Assembly (NCBI GenBank): GCA_014904985.1 | Contig: MU129202.1 | Coordinates: forward strand, 1 to 17,304 | Length of the DNA stretch: 17,304 nucleotides | Reading direction: 5' to 3' | From: Hydnum rufescens UP504 | Lineage: Eukaryota > Basidiomycota > Agaricomycetes > Cantharellales > Hydnaceae | In this document: piece by piece, positions 7,900 to 14,452 of the stretch | Numbering within the stretch: position 1 is the stretch's first letter | Layout of the letters: each line of letters starts with the position of its first letter | Program-made: the position numbers and the translations under genes | Notes under the pieces: model-generated | What the model was told of the DNA's origin: nothing | Databases searched by the model: none | Seen by the model: the letters and a program-made list of their open reading frames with translations, nothing else

Positions 7900-8600
7900 C
7901 ACACTTCTACAAAGGCTTCCAATTTCGTGCCCTCTGCCATATTCCTTCCATTGTAAACATCTCTCTTGGCAAACCATGGGGACTCCTTCCACTCCTTCAC
8001 TTGATTCTCCCTGAGTTTCTCCCCCTATTGCCATATAATTATATCCCACAGAAAGCTATGCTTTCCACCTCTGCATTTGGCCCAATTACAGCTCAATGGG
8101 ATAAATATTGAGAGAGCTAGGAAGTGGTGTCTCCAAATGGGTCTCCTTTGGGCACTAGTCCTCCCATATCTCCTCCAATTCATGGCCAATCTGGGTGATC
8201 TCAGATATTGTGGATATGGGAAATTTGGGTCTTCCATCATCAATTTATGTTGGAGATTTTGGCCCAGCTACTGTGGAGTAAAGAGGCACTCTTCTCCTCA
8301 CCAAAGCACATTGGAAGCCCCCTGCCAATTCGCCTGTATCCACCTCAGTTCCTAATGGATTTGGACAATTTAAATTTCCATGGGAGTGTCAGATCAAAAA
8401 GCTTCCATAATTCATCTTGATCTTGGAATTTGGAGCTCCCATTGTGGAATAGTGGGACATTCTTCCCTCACTTCAGGCTCAATTGGACTCCCCCACCAGT
8501 TCTGCCATATCTTCTTCAATTCTGGCCCAATTTACATGGCTTTAATTCTCATGGCGAAAGACTGTCTTTTCCTGTCTTATTTTTTTTTTCCACCATTGGC
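7900..8600. repeat. Diverged tandem repeat of about 170 bp
   Basis: A CTSCCATATCTYCTYCAATTC-like block appears near 7937, 8164, 8333 (weak) and 8503. The block GTGGARTA...CAYTCTTC...ATTGGA...CCCCC appears at about 8272-8325 and 8445-8492. Steps are 169-171 bp, apart from the first at about 230. The ORFs at 8077-8355, 8208-8420, 8380-8748 and 8430-8813 overlap each other in different frames and give low-complexity products, so I do not call genes here. Confidence 0.5.
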
Positions 8601-8832
8601 CATCCCCAATTCTTGGACTGTCAAGCTAGTGCTTCAGTCCATGAATTTCAAAATCCCTCCTCTAGATCTCTTTCCCCAGGTCTACCCCTATTCCAAATTG
8701 CTCCCAAATGGCCCCAATCGATGCCCCCAAACCCCTACTCTCCATTAGCCCTTCCAATCATATTCCACCCACCAAACCCCAGAAACATGTCCCTATCCCA
8801 GCTTCATGGATAAATACTCTGGGAAAGATTTC

Positions 8833-8862
8833 TTTTGGTGTGGAAGGAAATCAACACCAAAA
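8833..8862. repeat. Hairpin TTTTGGTGT...ACACCAAAA
   Basis: Nine-base arms pair perfectly around a 12-base loop. The right arm runs into an A tract, so on this strand it is followed by A and on the other it is preceded by T. It could act as a transcript-end structure, but nothing nearby proves transcription. Confidence 0.55.
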
Positions 8863-9329
8863 AAAATGGGGGGCAGTAGGGGGTACTGAGTAGTATGAGG
8901 GGCCAAGGGAAAGGAAGGAATTGGCCTATGGGCTTCCAGGAGGGGAATATGACTACAGGCCCCTGGCTGTAAGGCAGACTTAGGGAGGATGGGACATCCT
9001 GCAATGGGCAAGCTTCCTGGGAAGGAAGCTATCCCCTATGCATTGGCTCTTCAAGACATGTGGCCTTGGCCCTCTAGGGATGTCTCGTGTGGCCATGGCC
9101 ATGGCCACAGCACTAGCCCTTCCCAGAGCCATCTAAGCTGTGGCTGCCACCTCTGTATCACTGTGGCCTTGCAGCCTATCACTATGCCAGCACAGCCGCT
9201 TCTAGGGCCACAGCCACCTCCACCAGATACAGTGGCAGGCCAGCTCCCTTGATGCACAGCTAGCCCCAGGCTATGGACTGCAGCCTAATCCTCCTTATGC
9301 AGTCCAGCCTGTATGGCATCTTGGCCCTC
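8863..9329. other. Gene-free stretch before the 18-bp array
   Basis: A purine-rich patch (8865-8950) gives way to GGCC/CAGCC-rich sequence. Small open frames (8989-9252 and its opposite strand) are composition-driven. Apart from the palindrome at 9088, I see nothing to annotate. Confidence 0.4.
9088..9109. repeat. Perfect 22-bp palindrome built on CCATGG
   Basis: TGTGGCCATGG and its exact complement meet with no loop, and the internal GGCCATGGCC is duplicated. A spacer-free palindrome can form a cruciform, or it may be chance in a region rich in GGCC. Confidence 0.7.
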
Positions 9330-9586
9330 CTCCCTGGCCTTGCTCCTTGTGGCCCTGCCCTTGCCATCGCCTGGCCTCTCACTATGGCCTTGCCTCCCAC
9401 TACAGTCTTGCCCCTGCCATGGCCCTGTCTCTTGCCATGGCCTTCCTCCCTGTGGCTTCACCCTTCCCTGTGGCCTCACCCTTCCCTGTGGCCTCACCCT
9501 TCCCTGTGGCCTCACCCTTCCCCATGGCCTTGCCCCTCCCTGTGGCTTTACCCTTCCCTGCAGCTTAGTCCTCCCCTATGGCCTAG
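9330..9586. repeat. 18-bp GC-rich minisatellite (CCCTTCCCTGTGGCCTCA)n
   Basis: Nine 18-bp units can be phased from 9425 to 9586; the three at 9461-9514 are identical. Looser relatives extend left to about 9330. Because 18 is a multiple of three and the unit lacks stops in several frames, three plus frames and one minus frame stay open together, translating to periodic LPCGLT-, PVASPF- or RPQGRV-type products. Simultaneous openness in many frames argues against selection for any one protein. Confidence 0.85.
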
Positions 9587-9589
9587 CCT

Positions 9590-10050
9590 GCCCTGATGCT
9601 CTTCCAGGGCCTGGCATCTGCTTGCTCAGCCTTCCTCTACATATAGGCTGTGGGACTTTACAGCTAGTGGGCTAATGGCAATCCTTAGTCCCACCAAAGA
9701 CTTTGCCCACCCACCCTCCCAGTCTTTGGTGTCATACCTAATGCTATCCAATGCCATCAAGCCTGGGGGGCAGCAGCCATGGTGCAGAAGGATCTTAGAG
9801 GCTTGAAGACATTTGGATAAAGGCCACAATTCTCCCCCTTCCTTCTCCCCTCTTCTCTTGCTCTTCCTTGCCACTTTCTTTCATCCTGTCTTCTTCTTGC
9901 CCCATTCAAAGGCTAAGATCCATTGTTTTGAAATCCAAAGCTCGGCACTGGATTATGGACTCTTATTGAATCCTGCCTTTCTTTTGCTTTTTCTAAAATT
10001 CACACATTCTTTCCACTTCATCTGCCTTCCTTATGCCCAAGTGCTCAGTT
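9590..10050. other. Gene-free pyrimidine-rich stretch
   Basis: C/T-rich on the plus strand, especially 9825-9905, with a short plus ORF at 9813-10052 made of F, L, P and S. No domain, repeat or RNA was recognised. Confidence 0.45.
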
Positions 10051-10052
10051 AA

Positions 10053-10123
10053 GACTTTTGGAGTCCAAACTGGAGGGCACTGTAATATAGTGTATTACAT
10101 AAGGGAGTTCGGACTCAAAAGTC
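10053..10123. promoter_or_regulatory. Nested inverted repeats just upstream of a TATA box
   Basis: The outer arms are GACTTTTGGAGTCC (10053-10066) and GGACTCAAAAGTC (10111-10123), complementary apart from one extra base. The inner arms are TGTAATA and TATTACA (10081-10087 and 10093-10099) around TAGTG. Both share nearly the same centre. The structure ends three bases before TATATAT. It could be a control region or the remnant of a mobile-element terminus. I see the symmetry; the role is inferred. Confidence 0.5.
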
Positions 10124-10126
10124 ATG

Positions 10127-10133
10127 TATATAT
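10127..10133 (+). promoter_or_regulatory. Possible TATA box (TATATAT)
   Basis: It lies 66 bp upstream of the ATG at 10193 and just right of the nested dyad. The spacing suits a fungal core promoter, but no transcript evidence exists. Confidence 0.35.
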
Positions 10134-10192
10134 GGCAGATGCCAAGATTGAATAAGTATCTTTTGCCTGGACCTCTATGCCTAGCAAGAACC

Positions 10193-10258
10193 ATGAACCC
10201 TCTTGCCTCTTGTCTCTTGTCTCTGCTGCTTCTATCTGGATATCTTGCTGGCCCCTAG
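10193..10258 (+). CDS. Tiny ORF resembling a signal peptide, truncated
   Basis: ATG in the context AGAACCATGAA opens 21 codons: a short N-region, a run of leucines (SLLLLLSG) and AGP, then two stops in tandem (TAG TAG). The profile matches a secretory signal peptide with nothing behind it. The same frame stays open for another 38 codons past the double stop, to a TAG-TGA pair just after 10371, and is hydrophobic at first (ILALSLALDLCLG). A good intron lies downstream (10325-10371). It may be the decayed first exon of a secreted protein, a leader ORF, or chance in a CT-rich tract. Confidence 0.25.
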   Translation: MNPLASCLLSLLLLSGYLAGP

Positions 10259-10324
10259 TAGCCATCAATACTAGCCCTTTCCCTGGCTTTGGACTTGTGC
10301 CTTGGGACTCTAGCAGGGAAAGCA

Positions 10325-10371
10325 GTAAGCAGGATCACCCTTCCTCTTACTGATCCCCTTCCTCTCCTTAG
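10325..10371 (+). other. Candidate 47-bp spliceosomal intron
   Basis: Donor GTAAGC, a CTTACTGAT branch-like site, a pyrimidine tract and acceptor TCCTTAG fit a fungal intron. It lies downstream of the TATA box and the mini-ORF. No long ORF is joined by removing it, so it might belong to a non-coding or decayed transcript. Confidence 0.4.
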
Positions 10372-10607
10372 GTAGTGACTGTGCCACTTGGCCAGTCACT
10401 ACATCATACCTCTTTCATCATTCACTCCATTCCTTCGCATCCTTTTCTCCTGTGCTCAGGGCAAAGCCAGTGCTTAGCCCTGTGTGCAGCTCCTCCACCC
10501 AAAGCCAGTGCTAAGGGTGGTGTGATTACCCTTTCACCTTCTTCTCCCCTTATCCCCTCCCATCTGGCTCCCAACCTGTCGACTCCGCTTTGTCCAAGTA
10601 CGACAAC

Positions 10608-10636
10608 AAGTGCCCTCCTGAATCCAGGAGGCACTT
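10608..10636. repeat. Strong hairpin AAGTGCCCTCCTG...CAGGAGGCACTT
   Basis: Arms of 12-13 bases pair with one bulged C around the loop AATC. This is the most stable local stem seen in the 10-11 kb region. It lies in a plus ORF (10375-10671) with GTG as its first codon and no recognisable product. Possible roles are an RNA stem or a mobile-element remnant. Confidence 0.6.
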
Positions 10637-10639
10637 CGT

Positions 10640-10983
10640 TACAGATGGATGATTCCAACTTTTGCCACTAGCACTTTCCCAGCAGTATTAAGTACTGTGC
10701 TTGTGTTCTGACAGCACTGTTTTCTTGGTTGGAAGTATGATGCAATGGGAAGATCTGAAGCAGATTCAGCAAACAGCACAACATATCATCTTTACATGAC
10801 AATCCTTGCATCAAAGTCATTCTTCACATCTCACCTATGGATGGTGCATTCAGGCTGAAGCTTGTAAAATGACATGGTATCATAGCATCCAAGCAGGAAG
10901 CCTACATGTCCAATGTTCATGCATCACAGATTCTGAGGGGAGAGAATGTCACACAAGGAATGGGCTAATGTCTCCAAGGTCAT
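10640..10983. other. No gene recognised
   Basis: Balanced base composition and no repeats. Short plus ORF 10806-11018 has no domain. It may be the 3' flank of the minus-strand gene that ends at 10984. Confidence 0.4.
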
Positions 10984-11515
10984 TCAGATCAAATCAGTAT
11001 GTTTTATGGATAACTTGACTGTTCTTCCATTGAAGATTCCATCACAATACAGTGTCAGCCTCTGGTCACATTCAATTCTCAGATTGCGCCCAGGGTGATT
11101 TCTGGCAACTGTACAATCACACTCTAGTCTATCAAATACAAGCTGCCCTTCTGCTGTGGCCGAGTGTCTGTACTGATTTGATGTACTAGAATTGTGCATC
11201 AAGGACTTGCATTGTGCTGACTGTTGATAGCTTACAATCTTCACCAGTTCTTGGGGATATGTTACTTCAGGAAATATTCTCCTGATCACATCAGCAATGG
11301 CAATGGGAATTTTGAAGGATCTTGGGTCTCTTTGGTGGCTCACCCATGCGCAGATTTTTCCAATGGTGCATATCACCTCAAGCCTACCGAGGCCAGGGTT
11401 ATTCTTGTGTTTTGGTGTTGTTAGGATCATTTCACTCAGCCAGTGTCAAATTAGACTGGCTATGTGCTAATGCCATGCAGTTCACTGCAAGCATATCTGC
11501 AGGGCTCTTAGCCAT
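10984..11515 (-). CDS. Unrecognised protein gene, probably with a 5' frameshift
   Basis: The main open frame begins at ATG 11430 and ends with TGA at 10984-10986 (148 residues). Composition is protein-like, with mixed charges and hydrophobics (for example GLGRLEVICTIGKICAWV), several cysteines, and a C-terminal part rich in C, R, D and T. A second ATG at 11515 opens 27 codons in another frame (starting MAKSPADMLAVNCMALAHS) that end in TGA four bases before the downstream ATG, in the order TGA-A-ATG. A one-base change would fuse the two. Alternatively, the first is an upstream ORF. A TATATA lies 67 bp before 11515. I do not recognise the family. Downstream exons could exist, but none is convincing. 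Confidence 0.45.
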
Positions 11516-11581
11516 AAGTAAGCCAGTATTCTAGCATTGTAATGCAAGTCATTTGACCTTGACCTCCAGTGGCTGGTGTGC

Positions 11582-11588
11582 TATATAT
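11582..11588 (-). promoter_or_regulatory. Possible TATA box for the minus-strand gene
   Basis: Read on the minus strand the site is CAATATATAG, 67 bases upstream of ATG 11515. Position and sequence suit a core promoter; no other support. Confidence 0.35.
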
Positions 11589-11599
11589 TGGTGAAACCT

Positions 11600-12240
11600 A
11601 CATGATCTATCCATCCTTTGTTCCCCCCAGCTCACAAGAGAGCAAGTAGCTTTTTGTTCTTGGGGTGCCGTATCCTGCACTCATTTCCCATTCACAGACA
11701 TTGCCACACCATTGGACTACCACATTCCCTACAACAACATCAAACTCACAACTGCAGACAGCAGCAGACTGCATCAAAGTCAAAGCCTATCCCATGAAGC
11801 AGCAGAGAGAACTTTTGGGTAGAAATAACCCCTCACCCCTGAGTGATCTCAAAAGTCACAGCAAACAAGAAACAGACTGACAAGGTGGCAAGAATTACTG
11901 GGGATGTTGAAATGGCAGGCCAGAAATGGCTAGTGACATAGGAGTCGCTGCTTGAAAGAGAAGGTAGTTGTTACAAGGGGTAGTTATGAGGGTGATTAGT
12001 CTAGTATAAGCACCATGGTGCATGTACATACATGTTATACTTCACATGCCCAACAACTGCAGCCTACTACAAGTACATCTGTCCCTTGATTCCCCCCCAG
12101 TGGTTCTGAGGTGCACAAATAATTCAGGCTCATGATGTGCACATCACATCGACGTTGATCTTCTTTGACAAGATCTAATTGATCATTATCCAAAGGTCAA
12201 GGGGTGCTGCCATTGTTTGTGAGTGAAAAGGCTTGGGCTG
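11600..12240. other. No gene recognised
   Basis: The plus ORF at 11665-11880 (T, S, Q, H-rich) has no domain. A 14-bp palindrome lies at 12133-12146. Otherwise I see nothing in this stretch. Confidence 0.4.
12133..12146. repeat. 14-bp perfect palindrome TGATGTGCACATCA
   Basis: Spacer-free dyad around GTGCAC. It could be a binding site for a dimeric factor. Isolated and unsupported otherwise. Confidence 0.45.
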
Positions 12241-12244
12241 AGGA

Positions 12245-12830
12245 TTACAAAGGAAGAGAATGACTCCCTAGAGTTGTGATGGGTGAGGAATACTGGAACA
12301 TCGTATAAAATCCCCAAGCCTGATTGGCCAGGTCTGAAATGCTCATCGGAAAGTGAACCACAACAATCAAGTACACAAGTTTAGATTTCACAACACCTAC
12401 TTGGCCATAATACAAAGGCAAAGCATGGAGCCTAGTACCATTTGGCAAACTAGATGACTGTGATGGCATCCATGGGTGAAATATTTGAGGTTTGACTGAC
12501 TTGGGATCACTAACCATCATGCAAAGCTGTGCATGCATGCTGTTGCTCATCAACTGTTCACATCAACATTTGGGGCCGGGGCTAAGTTTGACATTACAGG
12601 AGGTCATGGTTAGGAGCGGAAAGACATGTTGACGGTGAACATGATGTACTCACCTTCCGGTTCAATCACCATTTTCAACCCATCCAAATCCACCAGCTGT
12701 GCATTCACCACAATAACCCCAAGATTATGGGATTGGGCGCAAGATATGGAACATAGGGATGTCCTGGATCTGATGTTGGATATCATAGGGTTGATCATGC
12801 ACTCGCGCACTGGGATCTAATGAAACACAT
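12245..12830 (-). pseudogene. Decayed multi-exon gene fragment (unrecognised)
   Basis: On the minus strand an acceptor (TTAGATCCCAG) ends at 12811. It is followed by protein-like sequence (QHQIQDIPMFHILRPIP) that hits TAA and resumes one frame over as VIVVNAQLVDLDGLKMVIEP. That run ends at a canonical donor, GAAG|GTGAGTAC, at about 12653/12654. The intron has a CTAAC branch site and ends ACTTAG near 12588. The next exon opens in frame as PAPNVDVN before TGA TGA. A further open frame (12245-12553) encodes the SDP...LHALPLYYGQ stretch that is paralogous to 13399-13683. Intact splice sites with broken frames indicate a formerly spliced gene that has decayed. Family unknown. Confidence 0.4.
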
Positions 12831-12837
12831 TAGATCC
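12813..12837. repeat. Perfect hairpin GGATCTAATG-AAACA-CATTAGATCC
   Basis: Ten-base arms pair perfectly around five bases. On the minus strand the right-hand arm abuts the CCCAG acceptor described for the 12.2-12.8 kb fragment, so the stem would lie at the 3' end of the proposed intron and include CTAAT branch-like sequences. Confidence 0.65.
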
Positions 12838-12839
12838 AT

Positions 12840-13398
12840 GAGGAGCAAATAGTGATGAATCCACACTATGGTCACACCAGGTAGATCAACAAGCATCCAG
12901 ACCAATACCAAATAGGCAGGATGTGATATCCTAACTGTGTGCTTAGTTTAGGACATGCTACTGGTGTTCCCCAGTTTTAGTTCATTTCCTTCTCCCATTG
13001 TCTGGTGAGGGACTCAATGGCTTTGTGACCATTGAAGAACAAGTCCTGATTTTGCCACATTGACTCTAGTCATCTAGGAAGATTGGAGCAAGTGAGGGTG
13101 TGCAATGGGCAAACCTGGAGCGTAACCTGGCACAATGTTCTTGCAAAGTGTCCCTTGGCACCACCCCTGGGACTGTCAGTGTGATTATGAGAGTGGGAAG
13201 GGTATGGCGGATCATGGGGATGAAGAAAGCAAGCCAGGGGTGTCACGGTGGCTGAAGGATATTGGATTACTGGATGAAACCTAAGCCTCATCAGTAAGGC
13301 TTGCGATACTGACCAGGAGCAAAACTACCATAGGCCACCAAGTCGACTAGTTCAAACTTTATGATACCTACACAGTTGTAAATATAAAGGGCACAAAA
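12840..13398. other. No gene recognised
   Basis: The minus ORF at 13070-13291 is H, P, S and T-rich with no domain. It may be an exon of the decayed genes on either side, but nothing supports that. Confidence 0.35.
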
Positions 13399-13683
13399 TT
13401 AAACCTGGATTGTTTGTCCATAGGCAAAGGATTCAAGTGCGTACAAGTCAAGCCACAGATTGACTGGGTTGGGATCACTACCCACGATGCATGAAGCACT
13501 ATTGTATGTTCCTGGTGCCAAGAGATCATGCTGACATATAGAGTGGGGTACTGAGTAGGTGCTAATGGTCGACGTTACAGAGCACGAGTGGTCTTTCGGC
13601 AGCTTCCGAATGACACAGCCATAATGAACTTTCAAAGCGACCATGCATTTGTGTCGTGGCCAGCGATTCTCCTGACTTGTCAC
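13399..13683 (-). pseudogene. Gene fragment paralogous to 12.4-12.55 kb
   Basis: A minus open frame of 94 codons with no early ATG (first at MVALKVHYGC). It ends in a possible donor, AATCCAG|GTTTAA, at about 13403. Its last third reads ASCIVGSDPNPVN then LYALESFAYGQ, matching the order SDPKSVK then LHALPLYYGQ encoded at 12.4-12.5 kb. At DNA level, 13460-13491 and 12492-12523 agree at 27 of 32 bases. The 5' part overlaps a plus-strand ORF, so only one of the two can be the true coding strand there. Product unknown. Confidence 0.35.
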
Positions 13684-14256
13684 TCGTTACTGCATGCATG
13701 CAAGCCTGGAGGAAGGGTGGATAAAAATATGCTGTTCTTCTCCAAGCTTCTTTCATTCCTCAAGATGTCTGACCCATCGCCACCTCGTGACTCCATTCCC
13801 CCCTTCTTACTGCCAGGCAATCTAGCCAAGAGGCCTCTAGGGGTCTGGTACATGCAACTAGTCAATCTAATGCACAATGAGAGTCCTCCCCACACTGCCT
13901 TCAAGCTTGCTACGATCTTCCACTGGGAACATTTCGACAAATTCAAGCATGAGGGTTTAACATTGGTCTTTGAGTGAGACCCTCACTCCGCCATGTACTT
14001 GTGGATTGATCACATGTCATTTGAGAATGACCCATGGCACGCATCCAAGGGATCTTCTGATAGTCTTGTCCCCAAGTCTTTCAGGGGCTCTCCACAGGCA
14101 GCGAAAGACCAGCAGGGTGTGGAGCACAAAGGCAGGGCAGTGGATTGGTGCCAGTCACTTGATGGTGACGCAATCAAAAAGTACTTTATTGCTTCAAAAC
14201 CAGGTTCCTCCGGAAAGAACTCCTCACTACAAAGCCTCAGTGTGACACATTTTTGA
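13624..14256 (+). pseudogene. Unrecognised ORF interrupted by one TGA
   Basis: From ATG 13624 the frame is open to TGA at 13975-13977. The same frame resumes at once and stays open to TGA at 14254-14256. Without the internal stop the product would be about 210 residues. Both halves have ordinary protein-like composition (PPFLLPGNLAKRPLGVWYMQ before, AMYLWIDHMSFENDPWH after), so a single nonsense change (such as CGA to TGA) is the simplest explanation. An unusual intron over the stop is possible but would remove good-looking sequence. The final stop lies one base before the proposed hAT terminus at 14258, so the original C-terminus may have been cut by the transposon. No known domain. Confidence 0.45.
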
Positions 14257-14257
14257 G
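14250..14257. repeat. Probable 8-bp hAT target-site duplication (left copy)
   Basis: TTTTTGAG fits the nTnnnnAn pattern common for hAT insertions and directly precedes CAGTG. The matching right copy would lie beyond the window, so this is provisional. Confidence 0.35.
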
Positions 14258-14287
14258 CAGTGGATAGTCGCCCAAACTAGGGCTCCT

Positions 14288-14400
14288 ACTGGATCGGATT
14301 GGGGCAGATTCAGATTCTATCCACTGGATTGAGGTTCATATGAAAGCCAATCTGAGTCTGTGGATTGAAATCTGTCAGATTGGCAGTTCATCCGCAGATT
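14288..14400. repeat. Subterminal GATTG-type repeats of the hAT element
   Basis: GGATCGGATTGGGG, CAGATTCAGATTC, CTGGATTGAGG, GTGGATTGAAATC, CAGATTGGCAG and GCAGATTGC crowd this 110-bp stretch. hAT transposases typically bind clusters of short subterminal motifs; these are good candidates by position and repetition. Confidence 0.55.
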
Positions 14401-14452
14401 GCTATCAGTCACAGAGAGGTATCTATATACACAACAGACAGTATGGTTGATA

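Noticed and set aside
9273..9675. Repetitive proline/leucine-rich protein
   Set aside because: Several frames on both strands are equally open through an 18-bp repeat.
10081..10640. Second LTR starting TGTAATATAGTG with a TATA box
   Set aside because: No matching ...CA end followed by a copy of the preceding five bases was found downstream.
13680..13946. Minus-strand 88-codon ORF
   Set aside because: Shadow of the better plus-strand frame at 13624-14256.
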